Positions 17,113-26,462 of a stretch of 64,000 bases of DNA are shown piece by piece (positions within the stretch are counted from its first letter, which is position 1; every line of letters starts with the position of its first letter). A program made the translations under genes and the position numbers. Source of the DNA: Okeania sp. SIO1I7 (GTDB lineage Bacteria; Cyanobacteriota; Cyanobacteriia; Cyanobacteriales; Microcoleaceae); contig JAAHGF010000003.1 of the NCBI GenBank assembly GCA_010672585.1, forward strand, positions 124,001 to 188,000. The letters are read 5' to 3'. The notes beneath the pieces were generated by a model. The model saw only the letters and a list, made by a program, of their open reading frames with translations. It did no database searches and was not told the origin of the DNA.

Positions 17113-19560
17113 ATGAACTATTTAATCAAAAAAGCAAATCAAAATTTGCGCAACAGTAACCTTGATGATGCCATTACTCTATGTCGTCAAGCCATTAACA
17201 AAAATCCAGATTTTGCTTGGGGATATTATTTACTAGGGGAAGCACTCCTCAAGCAAAGTGACTTAGAAAATAGCCTTTATTACTACAGTAAAGCTCTAGA
17301 ATTATATCCAAAATCTGCTTGGTTTAATTATGGTTTAGGGAAGGTTCTGTTACAACAAGATCAACCTTCAGAAGCATTAGGGTACTTTCAAAAAGCTCTT
17401 GAGATTAATCCCCAATACTATGAGTTTGATATAGCTTTAGGAATGACTTTTGAGAAATTAAATGATATTGAGGAAGCTTTAGTCTGTTTTCGGAGAGTTT
17501 GCACTAATCAACCAGATTTTGTAGCTGGTTACTATGAATTAGCTAAACTTTTAATTAAACTCAATCAATACACTACAGAAACCATCAAATGTTATCAAAA
17601 AGTTATAGAGTTAAAGCCGGATTACTTTAAGGAAGTTTACTATGATTTAAGTCGTTGCTTAATACAAGGTAAAATGTGGATGCAAGTAGTTGAAATTTAT
17701 CAAAAAGCAATGGAAATTGAAGTAATGCCTACACAAGCATATAATTACTTTCAATACGCTTTTGCACAATTAGGTCAGATCGATCAAGCTATTAATATTT
17801 GTCAAGAAGCTATCAGGATAATGCCAAACTCTCTGGGCTTATACTGGAATTTAGGAAACTTATTTTATCAACAACAATTTTGGGATAAAGCTATTAGTAA
17901 CTATTCAAAAGTTGTTGAATTAGACCCTACTTACTTGAAGGGAAGACCTTATCAAAAATTAGGAGATGCTTTTGTCAAACTTCAAAGATGGGATGATGCT
18001 AAAAAAGCCTATACTAAAAATAACTTACAACAGCGACGGATATATGATAAAATTTGGGAGTCTTTAAATAAACCAATAGTTGCTTTAGATAATAATTATA
18101 ATTTTCCCATAGATATTGAACCACAATTAGCAGAAGTTTACTTTACTAAAACAAGCAATTTTTATCAGCTTGAACTGGCCTCTATAAAAACTTTAGATGG
18201 AACTCCGTATATAGAGAAGCTAGGAATTGAAAATATTTATCAATTTTCTCAAAATCTTAAAAAACTTGTATCTTATAAATCTAGTTCGAGTAAAATTATT
18301 TATGAATTTCAACTAGATGCGGTCAACAATGGTTACTTAGAGTCAATTTGTCCCTGGTCTGGTGAAATTTTGAAGTCTAATCAATCTTTTTTGATTGATG
18401 GCAAATATTATTCTATCTTGGCATATCGCTTTATAGGACACACAACATATTACTTGTTGATAGGGTTTGTAGGTGGCAATAAGCTATGTTTGTACTTTCC
18501 ATCAGCAGGACTTATAGTTAAGTTCAGAGCACAAGCAAGTATGGCAGTTAGCTGGTGTCTAAAATTACAATCCTATATGGTTTCTAAATGGTTAGATGTA
18601 AAAAATTATTTATCAGAGAATGAATCCAAGAAATTAGTATCTATTACAGGAGTAATGCATCATTTTGGTCATACTGTATTGAACGAATATTCAAGTTACC
18701 AGGAATTATTTGATGAGAACTTGTTGGACAATTTTAAAAAATTCATTGTCGGAATTTGTGAATTTATTCCTTTTGAGCAGTTATTTCCTGAAGTTGAGCA
18801 AGAAAAAATAATTAGAACATCAGACTATAGTTTTGAAACATTTACTTTTATTATTAAAAATAATTTCTTTGCGATTCGCCCAACTAATCCCAAATACGAC
18901 TTAAATCGAAAGCTAGCTACAAGAATTTATCATGCTTCAGTTAATAGTTGTTCTCAAACTTATTTACAAGAGATGGAAGCAGCAAAAAAATGTTTTCCTC
19001 TTTTGTGGTTTGAAATTAGGACCAACGATCGCATCTGGTTGAATCAAGCAGAGGGAATAGCTGAGATAGCAAATCATCTATATTCTGATTATCCTAATTT
19101 AGGGATTATCTTTGCAGGTTGGTCTTACACAGATCGAGAAAATGTTACAGATCACAGAGGGAGCAAAAGAGATCAACAAGTAGTTCAAAAAAGTCAAGCT
19201 TTGATGAATCCTAATATTCCTACTTTTACCATTGTTGGCCATAAAATATATGAGAAAATTGCTTGGGCAGGTATAGCCGAGCTACATATAGTTGGTCATG
19301 GTTCTGGATATATTTTTCCGTCGATAGCCCACAAACAAGCGATTATACATACAAATAAAGGCTGGTATCCTGTAGACGGAATAAAAGAGCATTGCGACGA
19401 GTTTCACAAAGATCACCCAACTGTTTCGGCAGTGCCTATTGAACACATTAATGATTATAGCGACAATAAGCATTTTCATGTAAAAAACTATTACTGTAAT
19501 TGGGAAGGCATTTACAACGAAACCGTTAAACTTTTAAAGACTTTAGACTTGAAAATGTAA
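17113..19560 (+). CDS. TPR protein with uncharacterised C-terminal domain
   Basis: 815 aa. Residues 1-310 contain about eight tetratricopeptide repeats (LDDAITLCRQAINKNPDF, LGNLFYQQQFWDKAISNYSK). The C-terminal ~500 residues are not a domain I can name; they look alpha/beta, with conserved-looking blocks HHFGHTVLNEY, LLWFEIRTNDR, LGIIFAGWSYTD, IVGHGSGYIFPS. The architecture (TPR then alpha/beta domain ending in a glycine/histidine-rich loop and a dispensable tail) and the context suggest a glycosyltransferase-like enzyme, perhaps distantly like GT61 or GT9, but this is a guess. Monocistronic on the plus strand. Confidence 0.75.
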   Translation: MNYLIKKANQNLRNSNLDDAITLCRQAINKNPDFAWGYYLLGEALLKQSDLENSLYYYSKALELYPKSAWFNYGLGKVLLQQDQPSEALGYFQKALEINPQYYEFDIALGMTFEKLNDIEEALVCFRRVCTNQPDFVAGYYELAKLLIKLNQYTTETIKCYQKVIELKPDYFKEVYYDLSRCLIQGKMWMQVVEIYQKAMEIEVMPTQAYNYFQYAFAQLGQIDQAINICQEAIRIMPNSLGLYWNLGNLFYQQQFWDKAISNYSKVVELDPTYLKGRPYQKLGDAFVKLQRWDDAKKAYTKNNLQQRRIYDKIWESLNKPIVALDNNYNFPIDIEPQLAEVYFTKTSNFYQLELASIKTLDGTPYIEKLGIENIYQFSQNLKKLVSYKSSSSKIIYEFQLDAVNNGYLESICPWSGEILKSNQSFLIDGKYYSILAYRFIGHTTYYLLIGFVGGNKLCLYFPSAGLIVKFRAQASMAVSWCLKLQSYMVSKWLDVKNYLSENESKKLVSITGVMHHFGHTVLNEYSSYQELFDENLLDNFKKFIVGICEFIPFEQLFPEVEQEKIIRTSDYSFETFTFIIKNNFFAIRPTNPKYDLNRKLATRIYHASVNSCSQTYLQEMEAAKKCFPLLWFEIRTNDRIWLNQAEGIAEIANHLYSDYPNLGIIFAGWSYTDRENVTDHRGSKRDQQVVQKSQALMNPNIPTFTIVGHKIYEKIAWAGIAELHIVGHGSGYIFPSIAHKQAIIHTNKGWYPVDGIKEHCDEFHKDHPTVSAVPIEHINDYSDNKHFHVKNYYCNWEGIYNETVKLLKTLDLKM

Positions 19561-19790
19561 ACTTTGTTAGTATTTGCATTGAATAAATTACGCCGTGTAC
19601 AACTTTTTCCAACCAAGGATATTTAGGGAGCTTTGAGAACCAGACTTTCTGCTCAATATCTAATCTAGAAACTCTGATTATTCAGTAGAAAGTTACACAT
19701 TGCGTATAAATTTCTTCTTGACACAAAATTCGATCTACAGCTTTCTTTGAATATTTTTCAGGCCATAATTAAAGTTGATACAAGGAGAAA

Positions 19791-20555
19791 TTACTTGCGT
19801 CGCAACCAAGCACTAGGCCAATGCGTAATATTTTGGGTTAGTGTACTTTCATTAAAAGGCCATTTAGGTTGCTCTATCACAAACTCAGGATGCTGGGCTA
19901 CAAATTCTATAGCTGCCTCTGCTGGGTTATCCAATTTCCATTCTGATTTACCTCTGGGAACATTATCAAGGTCTTTCATAATTCCATCTGTAGGCACTAT
20001 ATATGAACCAGAGGTAACTAAATCAGAGTAAGATTCTAACTCAGCTAAAACGTGCTGTTTAGTGTGGTTAGAATCAAGCACCACCATAATACTTTCCCCA
20101 GGCTTCACTAAAGACTTAACTTGACTCAGAATCTCTGGAGCAATGGAACTACCTTCAATTAAAGTAATCAAAGGAAAAAGCTCATGGGATTCTATGGCCT
20201 GACGATTATGAGGTCTAATTTCAATGTCAACCCCAATAACTCTACCTTTCCCCATAGCTTGAAAAAGGCTAGCATAATAAATTAGGGAGCCACCATGAGC
20301 TATACCCGTTTCAATAATCACATCTGGTTTAACTTGATAAATAACCTCCTGTATCCTAATCAAGTCTTCTGGTAACTGAATAATAGGTCTGCCCAACCAA
20401 CTGAAACTGTAGGTATATTTTTGATTCCATCCCAAAGTCAGCCATTGCTGAGAAATAAGCTCAAAAGCTTCATTGGTATATAGAGGAATAGTTTTATGAT
20501 CGCCGTTAATTTCGTAAGTTAGTTGTTGAGTGTCTGTATCTACAATAAATTTCAT
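19791..20555 (-). CDS. CmcI-like (cephalosporin hydroxylase family) methyltransferase
   Basis: 254 aa with the family core: VIIETGIAHGGS (79-90) for SAM binding, an acidic VIGVDIEIR, and LDSNHTKQHV (160-169), where the aspartate and histidine are expected metal/catalytic residues. Despite the family name, members near sugar genes act as O-methyltransferases on sugars (rhamnosyl O-methyltransferase group). Last gene of the minus-strand operon; the stop is followed by a 230-bp spacer without recognisable features up to the end of the TPR gene. Likely methylates a hydroxyl of the glycan made here. Confidence 0.85.
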   Translation of the reverse strand: MKFIVDTDTQQLTYEINGDHKTIPLYTNEAFELISQQWLTLGWNQKYTYSFSWLGRPIIQLPEDLIRIQEVIYQVKPDVIIETGIAHGGSLIYYASLFQAMGKGRVIGVDIEIRPHNRQAIESHELFPLITLIEGSSIAPEILSQVKSLVKPGESIMVVLDSNHTKQHVLAELESYSDLVTSGSYIVPTDGIMKDLDNVPRGKSEWKLDNPAEAAIEFVAQHPEFVIEQPKWPFNESTLTQNITHWPSAWLRRK

Positions 20556-20591
20556 AATGATTTCCTTTATAGTTTAATTATACCAATGGTC

Positions 20592-21770
20592 TTATTCACA
20601 ATTAGCTTCAAGTAAATTTATACTTAAATTCGCCGATTGCAATAAATTCTCAATCTCCTTAAAATAATGTTGGTTCATCACAATTGCATAAGTAACTCCC
20701 AATTTTTCCAATTCTTGATAACTGACAATTGGATGTCCTGTTCCTGGAAGATAATTTCCCTGTTTATTAGGATTTATATCTACAACACAAGATATCAACT
20801 TACGATCTGGATCGATTAAGTTAGCAAATGTCACTCCTTTTGCTCCTGCACCCCAGATAGCAATTTTCTCCTTAGCTGCCAACTCTTGAATTCTGATCTG
20901 CCATGTTTGTTTATATTTTTTTTCTGACTTAGAAAACTCCTGAACCAAACTGAGTATAACCCCTGCTGTTTGACTAGGTATTGGTTTCTTCTCAGATATA
21001 GTTGCTTCTAGCCACAAAAACTGTTCTCCATAGACATACTTGACTGCCTCTACTTGAAACCCTGAAACTTTAAACGCAGTAGTTAAAGACTCTGCTGTAA
21101 AATAGGAGCAATGTTCATAAAATAAATCCCAGAAAACTTGATTTTTCATAATCCATTTCGCGCATGGTGTTTCAAAAAACACTAAAGCTTTAGGAGAATT
21201 AACCAAAGCTTGTTTAACTGATTTTAGTAGCTCTAGAGGCTCTGGTATATGCTCTATGACATGACGGCAAACTACTACATCAGCAGGAATATTAGAACAT
21301 TCAGCGTCATAGTAACGCTTCTCAAATTTGAGTCGTCCATCTAGCTCAGAGTTTGCACCTCTATAACTTGGATCAAATCCATATCCATAATTTCCAGCCT
21401 TTTCTATTTCAACTAACTTGCGCAGAAAATATCCTTGTCCGCAACCTACTTCCACAATTCGGCTATTTTTAATTCCTTTTTCTACAATTAAATAATCCGA
21501 TCGTTCTTGGAGATACTTGTCAAATGAAGGCGAACAGTGTTGGGTATTATCATACAAATTGCCATAATCTAGCATTGCTAATTCAAAACTTTCATTAAAG
21601 ATAAACCCGCAGTCATTACAATATGCAAGTTCTAAATTCCCTCTATTTGTAGTTACGGCTACTTCTTGAGACTTAAACACCATATTTTGGTGAACAGGAA
21701 CTTGCTCACGATTTAAAAAATTAGTTATGTTCTCAGAACTGCAAACTGGGCACGTTTTATTTGCACTCAT
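20592..21770 (-). CDS. C-methyltransferase-like SAM methyltransferase with zinc-binding N-terminus
   Basis: 392 aa in three parts: a zinc-binding N-terminal module (C7, C10, C51, C54), a SAM-binding core (VEVGCGQGYFL, 106-116; VVCRHVIEHI), and a Rossmann-like C-terminal half with IWGAGAKG near 306 and a PIVSYQELEKLG end, as in sugar 3-C-methyltransferases (TylCIII/NovU type). A second member is encoded at 25227-26462. 36 bases separate it from the CmcI-like gene downstream. Expected role: C-methylation of a 4-keto-6-deoxy nucleotide sugar, or a related sugar modification. Confidence 0.82.
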   Translation of the reverse strand: MSANKTCPVCSSENITNFLNREQVPVHQNMVFKSQEVAVTTNRGNLELAYCNDCGFIFNESFELAMLDYGNLYDNTQHCSPSFDKYLQERSDYLIVEKGIKNSRIVEVGCGQGYFLRKLVEIEKAGNYGYGFDPSYRGANSELDGRLKFEKRYYDAECSNIPADVVVCRHVIEHIPEPLELLKSVKQALVNSPKALVFFETPCAKWIMKNQVFWDLFYEHCSYFTAESLTTAFKVSGFQVEAVKYVYGEQFLWLEATISEKKPIPSQTAGVILSLVQEFSKSEKKYKQTWQIRIQELAAKEKIAIWGAGAKGVTFANLIDPDRKLISCVVDINPNKQGNYLPGTGHPIVSYQELEKLGVTYAIVMNQHYFKEIENLLQSANLSINLLEANCE

Positions 21771-21816
21771 AGTTATCTTTTTTAAAATTTTACAAAAAAA
21801 AAATTATTATAGTTAA

Positions 21817-22731
21817 CTACTTCATACCAGACTGATATTTCTTCCACCAAGCGATTGTTTGATCTAAGCCTTTATCCAAGTCAAACTGCGATCGCCAACC
21901 CACTTCATTTGACAAACGGCTAACGTCTGCCACTAATAAAGCAGGTTCTCTGGGATTAGAGGCGATCGCCCCCAACTTAATTAAATCTGCTCTACCAAAT
22001 TTATGGGCAATTTTATAAACAACATCTTTAATGGCGATCGGTTTTCCCGAACCAATATTGACGACTCCCATAACATCACTTTCTAATAAAGCCACAAAAG
22101 CATCCGCCGCATCTTGCACATAAATAAAATCTCTAATTTGATTGCCATGGGAACATTTTGCTACTTCTCCTTTTAATAGGGAAACAATCACCGAAGGTAC
22201 CAAACGATTAGGATGTTCGTAAGTACCATAAGGAAAAAAAATACTGCCCCAAGCACTACTTAATTGGTTAATATCTGAATAATATTTTACCATTTCCTGT
22301 AATGCTTGCTTACAAATTCCATAGGCTGTATTCGGCTGTCTAGGTGTGATAAACTCAGAACAATAACCATACCTCCAATCATATTCGGCACAAGTTCCAG
22401 CCATCACCACCCGTTGCCCTCCCTGTTGATAAAATTCCCTTAACAGTTCTAAACTAGATTGAACCCATAAAAAATTTTCCTCAGCTTGCCAGTATTTACC
22501 AGGAACAGCATACCAAGCAAAGTGTAACAAATAATTCGCCTTAATTTTAGAGAATAATTCTTTTATTTGATTCGTATCTAACAAGTTCGCTTGATACCAT
22601 TTTACCATAGCGTTAATCTGAGGTTGAACTTGAGAATAAACAGCATGAACTTCAAAACCCTTTTGCCCTAAAGTCTTTAAGGTATGTTTACCAATAAATC
22701 CACTTGCTCCTGTAACAATCACTTTTTTCAT
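21817..22731 (-). CDS. NAD(P)-dependent epimerase/dehydratase (extended SDR) family sugar reductase
   Basis: 304 aa extended short-chain dehydrogenase: GASGFIGKH (8-16) binds the cofactor, AGTCAEYD and YGICKQ carry the active-site threonine/serine, tyrosine and lysine, and RDFIYVQD and VNIGSGKP are typical of nucleotide-sugar enzymes. In this operon, with rfbF, rfbG, a C-methyltransferase and an RfbC-like epimerase, it is a good candidate for the final C4 ketoreductase of the CDP-deoxysugar; a 4-epimerase is possible. Overlap-free, 46 bases ahead of the next gene. Confidence 0.85.
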   Translation of the reverse strand: MKKVIVTGASGFIGKHTLKTLGQKGFEVHAVYSQVQPQINAMVKWYQANLLDTNQIKELFSKIKANYLLHFAWYAVPGKYWQAEENFLWVQSSLELLREFYQQGGQRVVMAGTCAEYDWRYGYCSEFITPRQPNTAYGICKQALQEMVKYYSDINQLSSAWGSIFFPYGTYEHPNRLVPSVIVSLLKGEVAKCSHGNQIRDFIYVQDAADAFVALLESDVMGVVNIGSGKPIAIKDVVYKIAHKFGRADLIKLGAIASNPREPALLVADVSRLSNEVGWRSQFDLDKGLDQTIAWWKKYQSGMK

Positions 22732-22883
22732 CAGCTCAAATCTGGGATAATTAAGGTTTTTACCTGAGATTATTCGTTAGTCAGTTTCTGGCAAAACTAT
22801 GTGCAATTTGCAATCATTTCAACGACTTCTGAACTTCCAGTAGCTCACCAGAAAATGAGGTTTGTTTGGTATCGTACTCACTC

Positions 22884-23609
22884 TTAATCCCCTATCTTAA
22901 AGTAGCCAGTACAGGTATCAAACGGCATTCTTTTCAAAGCTACATTATTCAAATTAAACTTTTCTTTCAAAGCCAAGGTTTCCCCTGGAAAATTTCGATA
23001 ACAAACTTCGTCTAAAACAACAATTCCACCTTTAGGCATCAAAGGTACAAAAGTCTCAAGAGCTACTTTCGTTGGTTGGTACAAATCAGTATCTAGAATC
23101 AACATAGCAACTACCAGATCGGAGCGATTTTTAACAAATTCTGGAGCGGTTACTGTGATATCACCTTTAACAATTTCACATCTAGGAATCCGGTTTACTG
23201 GTCTAATAATATCATTCACTTCAATAATCTGTTGCAGAAGATCGTAATTTGTATCAGAAAACATCTTTTCATTAATATCTTCCGGGTCTTTATCTGTGAT
23301 GCTACGAAAACCTTCAAAAGTATCAAAGCCAATAATTGACCGATTTATTGCATAGGATTCTAGTACGACTGAAAGTTGAAAATAAAGCATTAAAGCATTG
23401 CCACGATGAACCCCACATTCAATAATTGCTCCAGGTACATCCAAAATCATCTTAAACAATTCAATCCGTGACAGCATTTGTGTGACTTGAATGCGGTTAG
23501 CAAATAAAAATGGAGCATCAGCAATATAATCGGAAGAGCAGCCAGCAATTAATTGACTCCTTTGCTCGTAATATTTTTTTTCTTGTTCTGTTATTCTACG
23601 CTTTGTCAT
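22884..23609 (-). CDS. TylF/MycF-like O-methyltransferase
   Basis: 241 aa from the ATG at 23609, chosen because AGGA lies 8 bases upstream; a longer frame from 23645 lacks this. The fold is that of TylF/MycF sugar O-methyltransferases: IIECGVHRGNALML for SAM, IIGFDTFEGF, MLILDTDLYQPT with the metal-binding aspartates, and VVLDEV. The family methylates hydroxyls of deoxysugars with Mg2+. Sits inside the deoxysugar operon, so the local methylated sugar is the probable substrate. There is no polyketide gene in the window, so macrolide tailoring is not implied. Confidence 0.85.
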   Translation of the reverse strand: MTKRRITEQEKKYYEQRSQLIAGCSSDYIADAPFLFANRIQVTQMLSRIELFKMILDVPGAIIECGVHRGNALMLYFQLSVVLESYAINRSIIGFDTFEGFRSITDKDPEDINEKMFSDTNYDLLQQIIEVNDIIRPVNRIPRCEIVKGDITVTAPEFVKNRSDLVVAMLILDTDLYQPTKVALETFVPLMPKGGIVVLDEVCYRNFPGETLALKEKFNLNNVALKRMPFDTCTGYFKIGD

Positions 23610-23756
23610 TTTGTATATCCTGAGTTTTAGATTAAACTTAACCATGACTTACACAACCAAACAATAAACCAGGTTTATTGCTCTGATTATTGTTTTGAAA
23701 ATTACAAATTTTGCCGATCAACCCAGTTTCTGCGCAAGTCTTATTAATTTGTCTTT

Positions 23757-24626
23757 CTAATTAGATGAAGTAGCTGGTGAAAAAGTGTTTGCATCAAACA
23801 TTTGTCGCAAATAGTCTCCATCCATCCCCGTAGCCTGACTATCTGTATTTACAGAATTATTGGCTGTTTGAATATCTGATTTATTAAAGGTTCGGAAGTC
23901 AATACTGAATCTTGCTCTGTTAGTTCGATTCGGAACTGTACCATGAAGATGATTAGCAGAAAAAATCATTATATCCCCAGGATTACCAGCAATTCTCAAT
24001 TCAGACTCAGTATTTATTTCTTCCAAAGGTAATGGATGAGGACGGCTTTCTACCTTTATATTCTCAACAGCCTTCTTTCGCTGAACCTTGTCCCAATAAG
24101 TTATGTCAAATTCTTGGGAACTATTTTGAACAGGAGTTGAAAAATAATTCGGCCAGACTGCCATAGCAATTTCAGGCTTTATCGGCAGAACTGGCATCCA
24201 ATGATTAATCTGATAGCTCGGCCCACCATACCAAGTATCTCTATGGGGAGCATAAGCATAGCTAATACCTGCGTGTAAATAATCATAGTTAGGAACAATT
24301 CTAATTCTTGGCACATCAAAGAAATATTCTTTCGGGTCTGAGTCTATTTCCATCAAGAATTCACGGATTAATTCTTTTGAATAAAGACTATTTGTAAATT
24401 CGTTTTTAACCTTTTCAACTGTTTTGGCAAACTCTTCTACTGGGAGATGATTAAATGCGGTTTCTGGCTCGTTTGTTTGAAATTTATCACAAAGAACTTG
24501 AAAAGCATAATCAGACATTTTTGAAGTTGACTTTAAGGCGGATATCAGAAAAATATTTCCTGAATAAATTAGTTCTCTTCTCTCTGCATCAGTCAAAATT
24601 TGATTCCAAATAATATTGGTCGTCAT
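23757..24626 (-). CDS. Fe(II)/2-oxoglutarate-dependent oxygenase-like (phytanoyl-CoA hydroxylase type)
   Basis: 289 aa. The facial triad is visible: H128 and D130 in APHRDTW and a distal histidine in ANHLHGTVPN (H226 or H228), with an arginine a few residues later (RARFS) to hold 2-oxoglutarate. Such enzymes hydroxylate or desaturate small molecules; here a sugar or sugar nucleotide is a reasonable guess, and a hydroxyl added this way could be what the neighbouring O-methyltransferase modifies. The first ~90 residues have no known match. Two short flanking spacers (about 70 and 150 bp) hold nothing recognisable. Confidence 0.75.
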   Translation of the reverse strand: MTTNIIWNQILTDAERRELIYSGNIFLISALKSTSKMSDYAFQVLCDKFQTNEPETAFNHLPVEEFAKTVEKVKNEFTNSLYSKELIREFLMEIDSDPKEYFFDVPRIRIVPNYDYLHAGISYAYAPHRDTWYGGPSYQINHWMPVLPIKPEIAMAVWPNYFSTPVQNSSQEFDITYWDKVQRKKAVENIKVESRPHPLPLEEINTESELRIAGNPGDIMIFSANHLHGTVPNRTNRARFSIDFRTFNKSDIQTANNSVNTDSQATGMDGDYLRQMFDANTFSPATSSN

Positions 24627-24693
24627 TGCTACTCCTTTGATATTATTTTCTCTAGAAAAAACAAAACTTTATAAGCTTTCACCTAAGACTTAT

Positions 24694-25227
24694 TCACTCT
24701 ATTATATAATTTTTGTAAGATTTATCTTTTAATGATATTGTTAGATTTTCAACTGCCCACTTAATACCAAAGGCAGGATCGTTCCAACGTAAACCCCTAG
24801 CTGACTCAGGATGATAAAACTGTGACATTTGATAAAATACTTCAGTATTATCAACTAAAGTCTGAAACCCGTGAGCAAATCCTTCTGGAATATAAAGCAT
24901 TTTCCTATTTTCAGTCGTTAGTTCTACCGCCACCCACTCCTTAAAAGTTGGTGACTCTGGACGAATATCAATAATTACATCATAGATTGCCCCCATCGTA
25001 CATCGAACCAACTTTGCTTCTTCGTGAGGTTTTGCTTGGTAGTGCATTCCCCTCAAAGTTCCTTTTTTAAGGTTAAAAGAAACATTACACTGAACTAGAT
25101 GAGGATTTAACCCCCGCTCAGTAAATTCTTTTTGACACCAAGAACGGGCAAAAAAACCGCGTTCATCCTGAATGAGTTCTGGTTCTATGATGTAAGCTCC
25201 CTTTAATTTGGTTTCTGTAAACCTCAT
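24694..25227 (-). CDS. rfbC: dTDP-4-dehydrorhamnose 3,5-epimerase-like (RfbC family) protein
   Basis: 177 aa cupin. Family landmarks: RGFFARSWCQKEF, GTLRGMHYQ with the catalytic histidine, AKLVRCTMG, IDIRPESPTF, IPEGFAHGFQTL and FYQMS. The ATG at 25227 follows GGAGGT by 7 bases and overlaps the stop of the upstream gene as TAATG, so translation is coupled. In a CDP-sugar operon it more likely epimerises a CDP-4-keto-6-deoxyhexose (as in 3-C-methyl sugar pathways) than dTDP-rhamnose; no rfbA or rfbB is present in the window. Confidence 0.88.
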   Translation of the reverse strand: MRFTETKLKGAYIIEPELIQDERGFFARSWCQKEFTERGLNPHLVQCNVSFNLKKGTLRGMHYQAKPHEEAKLVRCTMGAIYDVIIDIRPESPTFKEWVAVELTTENRKMLYIPEGFAHGFQTLVDNTEVFYQMSQFYHPESARGLRWNDPAFGIKWAVENLTISLKDKSYKNYIIE

Positions 25228-26462
25228 TAAACCACCTCCACTTGTGGAATAGGAATCAAAAATTGACCACCCCACTCTCTAATGTGAGCCATCTGCTCAA
25301 TAATTTCATCCTTAATATTCCAGGGGAGAATCATCACATAATCTGGACGAGTCTCTTTAATTTTGTCAGGATGATAAACTGGAATATGAGTGCCTGGTAA
25401 AAACAAACCTTGTTTGTGGGGACTCCGATCTACGGTATAATCCAAAAAATCTGTACGAATCCCACAGTAGTTTAACAAAGTATTTCCCTTAGCAGGAGCG
25501 CCATAACCAACTATTGTTTTACCCTGAGATTTAATCTCTATTAAAAATTGCAGTAATTTCCGCTTGGTTTCCTTGACTTGCTCTCCAAATCCTAAATAAG
25601 TATCTATCCGATCTAATTGAGCTTTGATTTCTTTGTTTTTCAAATTCATCAAACGATTTGTTACCTCATAATCAGAGTTAGTATCATGTTTACCGTAAAT
25701 TCTGAGTGAGCCACCGTGAGTTGCAATTTCTTCAACATCAAATAAAATCAAGCCATGAGATGCAAAGATTTTTTCAACTGTTAGGAAGGAAAAATAGGAA
25801 AAATGCTCGTGGTAAATCGTATCAAACTGGTTGCACTCCATAAGCTGCAACAAGTGAGGAAATTCCATTGTCAAAATCCCATTTTCCTTAAGAGCTATTT
25901 TCATTCCACCTACAAAATCATTAACATCTGGAACGTGAGCTAAAACATTATTTCCTATTAGTAAATCAGCTTGTTTGCCTTGATTTTCTAAAAATCTAGC
26001 AGTTTCCACACCAAAAAACTTAACCAATGTAGGGATACCTTTTTCCTCAGCAACCTTAGCAACATTAGCTGCTGGTTCAACTCCTAAAACTGGAACCCCG
26101 CGCTGTTGAAAATATTGCAATAAATAGCCATCATTACTCGCAAGTTCGATTACCTGACTATTTTCATTAAAGCCAAATTTGTTAATCATTAATTCAGTAT
26201 AAGACTGACAATGATTTAACCAAGTTTCAGAATAAGAGGAAAAATAAGCATAATCATTACTAAAAATCTGCTCTGGAGTCTCAAATTCTTCTAATTGAAC
26301 CAGGAAACAATTCTCACAAACATAAGTATGAAGGGGATAAAATTTTTCGGCTTTATCGAGTTGCTCAGATTTTAAAAAAGCATTAGAAACTGGAGACATT
26401 CCCAAATTTACAAAAGTCTTACTCAGGGGTGTTTGACAAAACCTACAATTACTTTTCACCAT
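25227..26462 (-). CDS. sugar C-methyltransferase (TylCIII/NovU-like)
   Basis: 411 aa. N-terminal zinc-binding module (C6, C9 and a later C..C in YVCENCFLVQ), SAM-binding core (VIELASNDGYLLQYF, VLGVEPAANVAKVA, HEHFSYFS) and C-terminal Rossmann-like half (VGYGAPAKGNTLL, DRSPHKQGLFLPGTHIP). This is the arrangement of enzymes that add a methyl to C3 (or C5) of 4-keto-6-deoxy nucleotide sugars. It lies directly after rfbG (shared base at 26462) and directly before rfbC (TAATG), the best evidence that its substrate is the CDP-4-keto-6-deoxyglucose made by RfbG. Confidence 0.9.
   Translation of the reverse strand: MVKSNCRFCQTPLSKTFVNLGMSPVSNAFLKSEQLDKAEKFYPLHTYVCENCFLVQLEEFETPEQIFSNDYAYFSSYSETWLNHCQSYTELMINKFGFNENSQVIELASNDGYLLQYFQQRGVPVLGVEPAANVAKVAEEKGIPTLVKFFGVETARFLENQGKQADLLIGNNVLAHVPDVNDFVGGMKIALKENGILTMEFPHLLQLMECNQFDTIYHEHFSYFSFLTVEKIFASHGLILFDVEEIATHGGSLRIYGKHDTNSDYEVTNRLMNLKNKEIKAQLDRIDTYLGFGEQVKETKRKLLQFLIEIKSQGKTIVGYGAPAKGNTLLNYCGIRTDFLDYTVDRSPHKQGLFLPGTHIPVYHPDKIKETRPDYVMILPWNIKDEIIEQMAHIREWGGQFLIPIPQVEVV

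Noticed and set aside
22884-23609. Macrolide tailoring gene (tylF)
   Set aside because: The match is to the sugar methyltransferase fold only; there is no polyketide synthase, and the neighbourhood is that of a glycan operon.
24694-25227. dTDP-rhamnose pathway
   Set aside because: Only an RfbC-like epimerase is present; rfbA, rfbB and rfbD are not in the window, and the neighbours are CDP-sugar genes.
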